Assembly: GCA_946539945.1 (NCBI GenBank)
Contig: CAMNHX010000015.1
Span: 1-10,562, forward strand
Source of the DNA: an uncultured Desulfobulbus sp.
GTDB lineage: Bacteria > Desulfobacterota > Desulfobulbia > Desulfobulbales > Desulfobulbaceae
Length of the DNA: 10,562 nt
Direction: 5' to 3'
Position 1 is the first letter of the stretch. Every line of letters starts with the position of its first letter. This document shows, piece after piece, positions 1 to 6,573 of this stretch. The position numbers and the translations under genes were made by a program. Under the pieces are notes generated by a model that was given only the letters and a program-made list of their open reading frames with translations, had not been told where the DNA came from and did not search any database.

Positions 1-151
1 GGGCAATCAGCATAATGCGGAACCCTATTCAGCCCTGTTTCAAGCGTCCAGTCCGAAGGACGGAAACGGAAGGCTTTTGGGCAAAAACTCACCAATTTGA
101 TGAGATTTGCACAGATTTGAAAAGATTCTACGACAACTGTTCAAACCCCTT
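1..151. other. Intergenic stretch downstream of the lolB-like gene
   Basis: No gene is supported here on either strand. The minus strand is AT-richer than its surroundings but shows no GC-rich hairpin followed by a T run, so no intrinsic terminator for the lolB-like gene is visible. A very short inverted repeat, GTCC-GAA-GGAC, sits at 51-61 with no T tract. A minus-strand ATG at 13-11 could be the first codon of a gene lying beyond the window edge, but it lacks a clear ribosome binding site and cannot be judged. By synteny ispE might be expected next; no IspE sequence is visible in this stretch. Confidence 0.4.
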
Positions 152-970
152 TCAGCGCAGCGACTCTTCCTTGAAGTGCGAAGGAATCTCCGGGTGGAAG
201 GTGGAAAGCGGCAAGGGATCAAAGGAAAGGCGACCACTGCGCTTCAGTGTGAGTGTGCCCCGAACCAGACGCCCCTCCACCTCGGTGAGCTTGGGCCAGA
301 AATAGCCGGTTTTCCGATCCCGGTCATATCCGGTGTAACGCAGGTCCAGCAGGATGCCCCCCCTGTCCTTGGCCAGAATGTGCCGGGCTACAAGACCACT
401 TTTTTTATCCAGCAAGAGATGGTGGTTCAGACCGCCTTCTTTCCAGAAAAACCAGTAGCCACTTTTCTCCGGGTTCTGTTCAGCCCGGATGCCGTAGGCA
501 GGCAGTTTTTCCACCCTCCCGCCTAAAAGCGGCATGAGGCTGGAAATCGCCAGCGGTTCGGGCACGTGCTTCCGCCACAAAGGGCCGTTGACCGCACCAC
601 GTTGCACAGTCGCTGCCCGGTTGTCCACCAGGGTAAAGTTCTGCCCGTCCGCCACAGCCAGATACAGGAGACGCCCCAAGGGATCAAGCGCGGAAAAGCG
701 CAGCATGTCTGGTGCTTCCATTTGCAGCTGCGTCTCTGTCTTGCCGCTTTGCCCCATGATGTCCCAAGCCAGATCATAGCCGGTGTCCACAGAGGAGGAA
801 GGCATGGCAGAGGCAAAGTCGTGCAGCCGGGACAGGGCGCTTTGCTGTTCAGCAGGGTTGAGTGCTGCTGTCTTCGGTAGAGAGGAGCAGCCTGCCAACA
901 GGGTCAGCAGGGCAAGGCCAGGGAGAAGAGCGGAAAGGGAGCGGATACTGCGAAAAAGAGTCGCCTTCAT
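152..970 (-). CDS. LolB-like outer-membrane lipoprotein
   Basis: The 272-residue product starts with a basic, hydrophobic signal peptide ending in a lipobox, L25-A26-G27-C28, with Ser at +2 and +3. By the E. coli rule this means outer-membrane sorting. The mature part looks mostly beta-stranded and contains a segment of the type DPLGRLLYLAVADGQ (about residues 96-110), consistent with the LolA/LolB fold; LolB is the outer-membrane receptor that takes lipoproteins from periplasmic LolA and inserts them. It is longer than E. coli LolB (about 207 residues) and the similarity is weak, so the name leans on context: it follows a TPR lipoprotein gene, as lolB does in Pseudomonas. Its ATG overlaps the TPR stop codon as ATGA (967-970), and no Shine-Dalgarno sequence is visible, which suggests translational coupling. 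It could instead be another lipoprotein of the LolA/LolB superfamily or a DUF4292-like protein. Confidence 0.62.
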   Translation of the reverse strand: MKATLFRSIRSLSALLPGLALLTLLAGCSSLPKTAALNPAEQQSALSRLHDFASAMPSSSVDTGYDLAWDIMGQSGKTETQLQMEAPDMLRFSALDPLGRLLYLAVADGQNFTLVDNRAATVQRGAVNGPLWRKHVPEPLAISSLMPLLGGRVEKLPAYGIRAEQNPEKSGYWFFWKEGGLNHHLLLDKKSGLVARHILAKDRGGILLDLRYTGYDRDRKTGYFWPKLTEVEGRLVRGTLTLKRSGRLSFDPLPLSTFHPEIPSHFKEESLR

Positions 971-2712
971 GGGATGCTCGATGCTTTGGGAAGGGAGTTG
1001 GACGGGTCCAGTTCGTCAATTTTCCTGCGCACCCGCTGGCGCAGGGCTGCATCGCTGTTGTCGTCGGTAAGTTCCAGGGCTTTTTTGTACGCTGCCAGGG
1101 CAGCCTCCCGCCTGCCCTCTGCCAAGCACACCTCTGCCAGATGCTCCTGCACTTCGGGGTCTTCGCTTTGCTGACTGGCCTTTTCCAGTTCAGCCAGGGC
1201 TTCAGCCTTCCGACCCAGCCGGTAGAGTACCCAGCCCAGACTGTCGCGGATGGCGGGATTATCCGGTTGCTGCGTCAGGGCACGACGGATATAGCCCAGC
1301 GCCTTCTCCAGATTGATGCCTGCGTCTGCCCAGCTGTAGCCGACAAAGTTCAGCGCACCGACATGATCCGGGTCAAGGTCCAGGAGCCGGTTCATGACAG
1401 AGAGGGCTGCGGTGTGTTCGCTCTTGTCTTCCAGAAAGACGCCGTAGGCGTACAGGAGTTCTTCGTTGTCCGGGTACTGCTCAAGCCCCTGCTCCAGGAC
1501 CTTGCGGGCCACAGCGCTCATGCCCTGCTGCTCGTGCAGCCGGGCCAGCAGGGGATACATGGCCGGATGCCGCGTAATGGTTCCTGCGATGTTGCGCTCC
1601 AGAAAGAGTACCGCGTCATCCACCCGGTTGAGGCGCTCGTACAGGCTGACCATCAGTGCCAGGGCCTGCGGGTATTCCGGGGCGCGGTTATCGATCAGGC
1701 GGACCTGCCGGAGCGCTTCTTCATCCTTGTGCTCCTGCTGCAGGATGGCCACCAGAAGAAAGCGGGCGCTGCTGCTGTTGTCACGCTTGATGGCCTGTTC
1801 CAGAAGCTGGCGTGCCTCCTCGTAGCGCTTGTGCTTGACGTGGATACGGGCCATGGTCTCGTCCACCCAGAGTCGCTTGTCTGGCGACTGCCCCAGTTTG
1901 CGCAGTTCCTCCAGGGCCTGATCGTCCTTGTTCTGACCGAGAAGCAGCCGGATCAGTTCCAGGCTGGCGTCTTCGCTCTCCTCCTCCCGGCTGATGATGT
2001 CGCGGTACAGGGCTTCAGCCTCATCGTAGCGCCCCTGTTGCGTCAGCAGTTCTGCCTGTTCCGCCTGCACTTCAGCCGACCAGTTGAGTTCCAGCGCCCG
2101 GGCATAGTGGGCAAAGCCGGCTTCCAGATTTCTTTCGCCCCGTAACAGGCGGGCCATAAGCAGGTGCGCCTGATAGGATTTGTCATCCTTGCCCAGAATA
2201 CGCTCCAGAATGGTGCGCGCCTCGTCCGGGTGATTGGTGACCATGTACATTTCCGCCAGCGGCAGGGTCACAGCAGGATCATCCGGGTGCAGGGACTGGA
2301 TGCGGCGGAACTGTTGCAAGGCTGCTTCAGTCTTGCGCTGGCCCAGAAGGATATTGGCATAGAGCAGGCGCATCTCCAGATTGTCCTGGTTCTTGGCCAG
2401 AAAGGCGTGCAGCCACAGGGCTGCCTCGTCCGCCCGATCCAGCCGGAGCAGCAGGATGGGAATCTTGCCCTGGACATAGGTTGCCTTGGGATCACAGATG
2501 ACTGCCTTTTCGTAGGCTTCCAGCGCCTCTTCAAACTCCAGTTGCAGCTCGGCGTTGCGGCCCCAGAGAAAGTAAAAGTAGGAGCAGGCTGTATCGGTTT
2601 CGTCAGCAGCAGGTCCGCCTGCCCGGATGGTCTTGGACGCCGGATGGCAGGCGCAAAGCAGCAGGGTCAGGACCGCGCAGAGAAGGGAGAGGCGCACTGC
2701 ACTCACAGGCAT
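967..2712 (-). CDS. TPR-repeat lipoprotein, LbcA-like
   Basis: The 581-residue product has a signal peptide ending in a lipobox, L19-C20-A21-C22, so it is probably a periplasm-facing lipoprotein. From about residue 40 to 570 it is almost entirely tetratricopeptide repeats of about 34 residues; I count roughly 15 by eye. Typical signs are regularly spaced small residues (YxxAL, EALxxLEKA) and Pro at repeat ends. Near the C terminus is a segment with the pattern ALNFVGYSWAD followed by DSLGWVLYRLG, which I recognise from the proteobacterial TPR lipoproteins encoded beside lolB. The Pseudomonas aeruginosa member, LbcA (PA4667), is an outer-membrane lipoprotein that binds and activates the protease CtpA. 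Such proteins are scaffolds with no catalytic site. The gene overlaps tmk by 10 nt and lolB by 4 nt. The repeat architecture is certain, the lipoprotein call likely, and an LbcA-like role is inference. Confidence 0.85.
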   Translation of the reverse strand: MPVSAVRLSLLCAVLTLLLCACHPASKTIRAGGPAADETDTACSYFYFLWGRNAELQLEFEEALEAYEKAVICDPKATYVQGKIPILLLRLDRADEAALWLHAFLAKNQDNLEMRLLYANILLGQRKTEAALQQFRRIQSLHPDDPAVTLPLAEMYMVTNHPDEARTILERILGKDDKSYQAHLLMARLLRGERNLEAGFAHYARALELNWSAEVQAEQAELLTQQGRYDEAEALYRDIISREEESEDASLELIRLLLGQNKDDQALEELRKLGQSPDKRLWVDETMARIHVKHKRYEEARQLLEQAIKRDNSSSARFLLVAILQQEHKDEEALRQVRLIDNRAPEYPQALALMVSLYERLNRVDDAVLFLERNIAGTITRHPAMYPLLARLHEQQGMSAVARKVLEQGLEQYPDNEELLYAYGVFLEDKSEHTAALSVMNRLLDLDPDHVGALNFVGYSWADAGINLEKALGYIRRALTQQPDNPAIRDSLGWVLYRLGRKAEALAELEKASQQSEDPEVQEHLAEVCLAEGRREAALAAYKKALELTDDNSDAALRQRVRRKIDELDPSNSLPKASSIP

Positions 2713-3335
2713 GGCCAGCCCCGACTCTGCAACAGGGTCAGCGCCAGTTCCCGGATCTGCGCCTGCACGATCTGACTTCCGGCGCTACTGTCAATGCGTC
2801 TGATGCAGGGGTGGGTAAAGGAGGAAAACACCCGGTCAACCTGAACCAGCCTGTCTTCCTGTTCAAAGTCATTGGGCGCTTCGCCCCGGTTTTCCCGGAT
2901 ACGGCGCACAGCCTCGCTGGGCGGCACACGCAGGATCAAGGTCAGGTCAGGTTCTGGCGCAAAGGCATTCAGGGCAAAAATCTCGTCCACGTCCATCCCG
3001 ACAGCGCCCTGATAGGCAGCATTGGAAAAGTAGTAGCGGTCAGTGAGGACAACCTGCCCGGCTTCCAGGGCTGGATTGATGCACTGGACCACGTGGTCCC
3101 GGCGGTCTTGCAGGAACAGGTCCAGTTCCGCGTCCCGCCCCAGTTCCTCCCGCCGGTGGAAGTAGGCGCGGATTTTTTGACCGCAAGGTCCTTCGGTTGG
3201 CTCGTGGGTTTCCACCACCACTGCGCCGCGTTCCCGCAAAAAGGCGGCCAGTTTGCGCAGATGGCTGGACTTGCCGCAGCCGTCTATGCCTTCAAAGGCG
3301 ATCAGGAGACCGCGTCGTTCAGAGTTCGTTGGCAT
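2703..3335 (-). CDS. tmk: Thymidylate kinase (dTMP kinase), EPT-type
   Basis: The 210-residue product matches the usual length of dTMP kinase, which phosphorylates dTMP to dTDP with ATP in the cytoplasm. Visible motifs are a P-loop G16-IDGCGK-S23, an E45-P46-T47 nucleotide-binding segment, FLQDRRDH (74-81), the TDRYYFSNAAYQG motif (98-110) that binds the substrate, and a lid-like RENRGE segment near residue 150. The segment after E45-P46 is TEGPCG rather than the GGT common in bacterial enzymes, recalling archaeal-type dTMP kinases. The frame stays open upstream to a TTG at 3356, but the ATG at 3335 has AGGAAA at proper distance and gives the normal length, so I use it. It overlaps the end of pdxA by 17 nt, and its own end overlaps the TPR gene by 10 nt. 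Family assignment is strong; dTMP specificity is inferred. Confidence 0.9.
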   Translation of the reverse strand: MPTNSERRGLLIAFEGIDGCGKSSHLRKLAAFLRERGAVVVETHEPTEGPCGQKIRAYFHRREELGRDAELDLFLQDRRDHVVQCINPALEAGQVVLTDRYYFSNAAYQGAVGMDVDEIFALNAFAPEPDLTLILRVPPSEAVRRIRENRGEAPNDFEQEDRLVQVDRVFSSFTHPCIRRIDSSAGSQIVQAQIRELALTLLQSRGWPCL

Positions 3336-4374
3336 GGCGTTTCCTGTTTCTGACAATGTCCTGGGCCATGAGAACAGCGGCTTTCAGGCTGTCGGCCCGG
3401 GCAAGACCCTTGCCTGCAATGTCGTAGGCTGTGCCGTGATCCACAGAGGTCCGCACCAAAGGCAGGCCCAGAGTGACGTTGACCCCATCGTCAAAGTGAA
3501 CCAGTTTGAAAGGAATCAGCCCCTGATCGTGATACATGGCAACTACCGCGTCAAAGTGCCCCTGCATGGCCTGATAGAACAGGGTATCCGGCGGCCAGGG
3601 ACCGCTGAGTTCCACTTCAGGCATCAGGCTTTGGGCCAAGCTCATGGCAGGCTGGATGACGAGGAACTCCTCATCGCCGAACAGGCCCTGCTCCCCGGCG
3701 TGGGGATTGCAGGCTGCCACTGCAATCCTGGGATGGTCCAGGGCAAAGTCCCGCTTCAGGCTGGCGCCGGTTGACAGGATGCAGTCGCTGATCCGTTCTG
3801 ATGTCAGCAGGCGCGGTACAGCCTTCAGGGACTCGTGAATGGTAACCAGGGCCACCTTGAGCCTTGGCCCGGCCATCAGCATGTGAACTCCCTTGGTTCC
3901 TGTCAGCGAGGCCAGCATTTCGGTATGTCCGGCAAACCGATAGCCTGCTGCCTTGAGACTGAACTTGCTGATCGGACAGGTGATCAGGGCTGCGGCCTGG
4001 CCTGCCAGAATCAGGGAAACTGCGGTTTCTACGTAGCAGGCCATGGCCTGACCGCTGGACGCATCCGGCTCTCCCCAGGCCAGCTTGTTGAGATCAGCAG
4101 AGTCCACCTGCAAGACCGGCACTGTTTTGGGGGTTATCGGCTCACCGGGCTGCCAGGGCTTCAGGGCAAGCCGTCTGTGGCCGGTGATCCGGGCTGCCAG
4201 ACGCAGGCGCTCCATATCGCCCACAACCACGGTCGGCTGTTCGGGATCCGGTTGCCAGCCGCTGTCGCTGGCAAAGAGGCGGGTGATGATCTCCGGGCCT
4301 ATGCCTGCCGGGCAGCCCATGGAGATGAGTAAAGGGGCGTTTGCAGCGGCAGCCTTGATCCTCCTTGCAGCCAT
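3319..4374 (-). CDS. pdxA: 4-hydroxythreonine-4-phosphate dehydrogenase
   Basis: PdxA oxidises 4-phosphohydroxy-L-threonine with NAD(P), and the decarboxylated product is condensed by PdxJ to pyridoxine 5'-phosphate, so it serves vitamin B6 synthesis in the cytoplasm. The 351 residues fit the family. Motifs in order are the N-terminal GCPAGIGPE (20-28), GHTEM (149-153, substrate-binding His150 and Thr151), TIH with metal ligand His180, CNPHAGE with His225, AMYHDQG with His282, and a C-terminal RTSVDHGTAYDIAGKG. By alignment from memory with E. coli PdxA, the three metal-binding histidines are all present. It begins 15 nt after yraN with a strong ribosome binding site, and its end overlaps tmk. 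Nothing suggests damage. PdxA2-type homologues acting on related phosphosugar acids exist, but the classical role is the best reading. Confidence 0.95.
   Translation of the reverse strand: MAARRIKAAAANAPLLISMGCPAGIGPEIITRLFASDSGWQPDPEQPTVVVGDMERLRLAARITGHRRLALKPWQPGEPITPKTVPVLQVDSADLNKLAWGEPDASSGQAMACYVETAVSLILAGQAAALITCPISKFSLKAAGYRFAGHTEMLASLTGTKGVHMLMAGPRLKVALVTIHESLKAVPRLLTSERISDCILSTGASLKRDFALDHPRIAVAACNPHAGEQGLFGDEEFLVIQPAMSLAQSLMPEVELSGPWPPDTLFYQAMQGHFDAVVAMYHDQGLIPFKLVHFDDGVNVTLGLPLVRTSVDHGTAYDIAGKGLARADSLKAAVLMAQDIVRNRKRHANEL
3340..3345 (-). promoter_or_regulatory. Ribosome binding site deciding the tmk start
   Basis: AGGAAA lies inside the last codons of pdxA, with four bases between it and the ATG at 3335. 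The competing TTG at 3356 has its nearest AGGA only a few bases away, which is too close. This supports the shorter tmk product. Confidence 0.6.
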
Positions 4375-4375
4375 G

Positions 4376-4384
4376 CTCCTCCTT
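4376..4384 (-). promoter_or_regulatory. Strong ribosome binding site of pdxA
   Basis: AAGGAGGAG ends one base before the pdxA ATG at 4374, and its GGAGG core lies 3 to 4 bases upstream. It fills most of the 15-nt gap to yraN and is the most consensus-like Shine-Dalgarno sequence in the window. Confidence 0.75.
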
Positions 4385-4389
4385 GTGTC

Positions 4390-4767
4390 CTACAGGACAG
4401 CGTCAAAGGCGTTTTCAATCTGTTCAATACCAACAACCAGTCCCCGACTGTCCAGCAGCACGGCAAGCACGTCAAAACGGGCGGTACACTCGCCCAGACC
4501 GGCCTGCATCATATAGTCCAGGGCGATTTTTGACAAGCGCCGCTGCTTGGTCAGGGTGACAGCCTCGGCAGGCGCGCCAAAGCGGGCGGAGGAACGGGCC
4601 TTGACCTCGACAAAGACCAGCAAGCCCTCTTTTTGGGCCACTATGTCCAGCTCGGCAAAGGTCCGGCGGAAGTTGCGGGCAAGAATACGATACCCTTGGG
4701 CCTCCAGATGACGGGCTGCCGCGTCTTCGCCAGCCTGCCCGAGGCTGCGGCGTACCGGTCTGCCCAT
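4390..4767 (-). CDS. yraN: YraN/UPF0102 endonuclease-fold protein
   Basis: The 125-residue product is of typical YraN size and has the restriction-endonuclease-like fold signature: G10-xx-GE (GE at 13-14) at the N terminus, RNFR (31-34), AELDIVA (E39 and D41), VFVEVKAR (E54 and K56), then a late FDV. The E...D...ExK set matches a Mg-dependent nuclease centre. Members have been linked to recombination or DNA processing, but the reaction is not firmly established, so I do not assign a substrate. The usual GE[IL]D motif here reads AELD, a mild change. The ATG overlaps the ankyrin stop codon by one base (TGATG), which implies translational coupling. rnhB and yraN are often adjacent in bacteria; here an ankyrin gene separates them. 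Confidence 0.92.
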   Translation of the reverse strand: MGRPVRRSLGQAGEDAAARHLEAQGYRILARNFRRTFAELDIVAQKEGLLVFVEVKARSSARFGAPAEAVTLTKQRRLSKIALDYMMQAGLGECTARFDVLAVLLDSRGLVVGIEQIENAFDAVL

Positions 4768-5726
4768 CAGCGCCCCCGCTTGCGCTTACCCGTTTTTTTC
4801 TTGTTCATGGCTGCCTTGAGCAGCTCTGCTGCCTCCTTGCGGCCATTCTGTTCAGCGTAGTTCAGGGCAGTCTTGCCTTCCGCGCTTTTGAGCGCCGGGT
4901 TGGCGCCAGCCTCCAGAAGGACGCGGAGGTTGTCCGGGCTTTCTTTCTGCAAGGCCAGCATGAGCGCAGTGCCTCCCTCCTCATTGGCAGCGTTCAGATC
5001 CGAGCCAGCCTTGATCAGCACACGAAGACTTTCCGGCTCGTTTTTCGCAGCTGCAATCATCAGGGCTGTCACCTTGTGCGGCCCCTTGGCCTTGACCTCT
5101 GCGCCTGCATCCAGCAGTGCTTGGAGACTTTCCGCTTTGTTGTGGCCAGCAGCATCCATGAGCAGGGTCCAGCCTGCGCTGTCCCGGGCCTTGGGGTCTG
5201 CGCCTGCCTCGACCAGGAGCTTGATGACTTCCGGGCTGTTACTGTAGGCAGCGGCCCGAAGAGGTGTCCAGCCCTTTTTGTCCTGGGCCTTGGGGTCTGC
5301 GCCCGCATCCAGAAGCGCCTTGACGCTGTTCAGCGAGTTCCTGTAGGCCGCAAGGATGAGCGCGGTTTCCTCCTGCGGACCCCTAGTGTGTATATCCGCG
5401 CCAGCCTCCAGAAGCGCCCTGACGCTGTCTGCTGCGTTGTCCCTTGCCACTGCCATCAGAGGCGTCTCACCCTTGCTGTTCGGTCCATTGACCTTTGCGC
5501 CCTCTTGCAGGGCCTTTTGAATTTCCCTTGGCCGCGCCCTGCGGCACAGACTGACAAACTCCTCTCCTGACAGAGCGGCGGCTTTCCGGGTTGCAGATGC
5601 GGTCGTTTTCTGGCCCCTGTCTGTTCCGGCCCCGGGCTTTTTCTGGTCCTGGTCGCAGGCAGACAGCGCCAGCAAAAGCGCCAGTGCATAGACCAGGATG
5701 CGGAAGACCTTGTGGGTCAACATCAT
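4767..5726 (-). CDS. Ankyrin-repeat lipoprotein, periplasm-facing
   Basis: The 319-residue product has an N-terminal signal peptide with lipobox L21-S22-A23-C24 followed by Asp25. It then has a low-complexity charged linker (about 25-52) and eight consecutive ankyrin repeats at 53-86, 87-120, 121-153, 154-186, 187-219, 220-252, 253-285 and 286-319. The core repeats show TPLxxAA, LLxAGADP and helix-turn-helix spacing of 33 residues. The last repeat ends in a lysine/arginine-rich tail. Ankyrin arrays bind proteins and have no catalytic role; the partner is unknown. In E. coli, Asp at +2 keeps a lipoprotein in the inner membrane, so it may face the periplasm from there. There are two ATGs in a row; AGGAGA at 5731-5736 is placed for either. 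It starts 30 nt after rnhB and overlaps yraN by one base. Confidence 0.87.
   Translation of the reverse strand: MMLTHKVFRILVYALALLLALSACDQDQKKPGAGTDRGQKTTASATRKAAALSGEEFVSLCRRARPREIQKALQEGAKVNGPNSKGETPLMAVARDNAADSVRALLEAGADIHTRGPQEETALILAAYRNSLNSVKALLDAGADPKAQDKKGWTPLRAAAYSNSPEVIKLLVEAGADPKARDSAGWTLLMDAAGHNKAESLQALLDAGAEVKAKGPHKVTALMIAAAKNEPESLRVLIKAGSDLNAANEEGGTALMLALQKESPDNLRVLLEAGANPALKSAEGKTALNYAEQNGRKEAAELLKAAMNKKKTGKRKRGR
5181..5303 (-). repeat. DNA-level duplication inside the ankyrin array
   Basis: Two 24-base stretches, 5181-5204 and 5280-5303, differ at one position (19 identical bases in a row) and are exactly 99 bases apart, which is one 33-residue repeat. They encode the GADPKA-[QR]-D part of repeats 3 and 4. 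This points to fairly recent repeat duplication or gene conversion, since other units have diverged at DNA level. Confidence 0.7.
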
Positions 5727-5756
5727 ACATTCTCCTGAAAATGGCGGCAGAGGACC

Positions 5757-6443
5757 TCAATCCACCTGCACAAACTCTTTTACGCCCCGAAAGGTCCTGC
5801 GGTGTTCAGGGCAGGGGCCAAAGCGGGCAATGGCTGCCCGATGCGCCTGGGTGGGATAACCCTTGTTCCGCGCCCAATTGTACTGCGGATGGCGCTCGTG
5901 CAGCTGCTGCATGAGCCGATCCCTGGAAACCTTGGCCAGAATGGAGGCTGCTGCAATGGAGGCGCTCTTGCTTTCACCGCGCACCAGCGCTTCCTGGGGT
6001 AGGGCCAGATCGGGAACGGTAAATTTGCCGTCCACCAGCAGGCAGGCAGGCAGGCGGCCCAAGCTGTGCGCACAGTCCAGAACAGCCCGCTTCATGGCCA
6101 GAAGCGAGGCTTGCAGGATGTTCAGTGTGTCAATTTCTTCTGGTGTGGCCAGTCCCAAACCAAAGACAGCCCTGTTTTCGTGCAGGGTCTGGAACAGCGC
6201 TTCCCGCTCGGGTTCTGTGGTTTTTTTGGAGTCACGGAAGACTTGATAGTCACAATCTGGCGGCAGAACAACGCAGGCAGCCACCACCGGACCAGCCAGC
6301 GGTCCGCGTCCGGCCTCATCCAGTCCGGCAACCGGCGTCAACCCGCGAGCCGTAAGCGCCCGTTCCAGACTGAAGGTGTCAGCCTGCTTGCTGTACTCCT
6401 CTGCAGGCAGAAGGGCGGGAAGAGCCTTGGGCGTTCTGGGCAT
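5757..6443 (-). CDS. rnhB: Ribonuclease HII
   Basis: RNase HII cleaves RNA in RNA-DNA hybrids and removes single ribonucleotides from DNA, using a two-metal site in the cytoplasm. The 228-residue product has the family hallmarks: GLDEAGRGPLAGPVV (D42, E43), DSKK (71-74), LLVDGK (D138), SKSASIAAASILAKVSRD (D175) and the C-terminal GYPT-H motif followed by HR-F. All four acidic residues are present. The open frame runs back to 6548, but that would include the terminator at 6478-6540. The ATG at 6443 is the first start after it and gives a normal length with a short N-terminal extension. It has no obvious Shine-Dalgarno sequence; a TTG at 6341 (194 residues) is a weaker alternative. Four CAGG copies at 6039-6054 are a short possible slippage site inside the gene. 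Confidence 0.95.
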   Translation of the reverse strand: MPRTPKALPALLPAEEYSKQADTFSLERALTARGLTPVAGLDEAGRGPLAGPVVAACVVLPPDCDYQVFRDSKKTTEPEREALFQTLHENRAVFGLGLATPEEIDTLNILQASLLAMKRAVLDCAHSLGRLPACLLVDGKFTVPDLALPQEALVRGESKSASIAAASILAKVSRDRLMQQLHERHPQYNWARNKGYPTQAHRAAIARFGPCPEHRRTFRGVKEFVQVD

Positions 6444-6477
6444 GACAGCAAAAGGGGTGAAGGCAAAGGTGGTCTCT

Positions 6478-6540
6478 AAAAAAAAACTCCGAAGACCTGA
6501 TGCAGGGGCGGCAGGATCGCCTTGCAAAAGGACTTCGGAG
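6478..6540 (-). terminator. Intrinsic terminator after rplS
   Basis: Read on the minus strand, the arm CTCCGAAG (6540-6533) pairs with CTTCGGAG (6494-6487). Beyond a T-T mismatch the pairing continues with CCT/AGG. The long interior can form a second, GC-rich hairpin (TGCA/TGCA and GGCG/CGCC). Nine T residues follow (6486-6478). It lies 34 nt after the rplS stop codon and 34 nt before the rnhB start. This looks like a strong intrinsic terminator that ends the ffh-to-rplS unit, or an attenuator in front of rnhB. Confidence 0.88.
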
Positions 6541-6573
6541 CAGCACAAGGGTGCGCCGGAGCGACCCGCCGTT

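Noticed and set aside
1..151. Possible promoter elements (TTGAAC, TAGAAT)
   Set aside because: The two boxes are about 8 bases apart instead of about 17, so they do not form a credible promoter.
862..2145. A 427-codon open frame on the plus strand
   Set aside because: It lies fully antisense to the TPR and lolB-like genes, its protein has no recognisable domain, and long antisense frames are expected opposite GC-rich coding sequence.
6039..6054. Tetranucleotide tract CAGG x4 in rnhB
   Set aside because: Four copies are too few for phase variation to be likely, and the reading frame is intact.
6444..6548. N-terminal extension of RNase HII
   Set aside because: It would translate through the terminator hairpin and its T tract and add 35 residues unlike the family.
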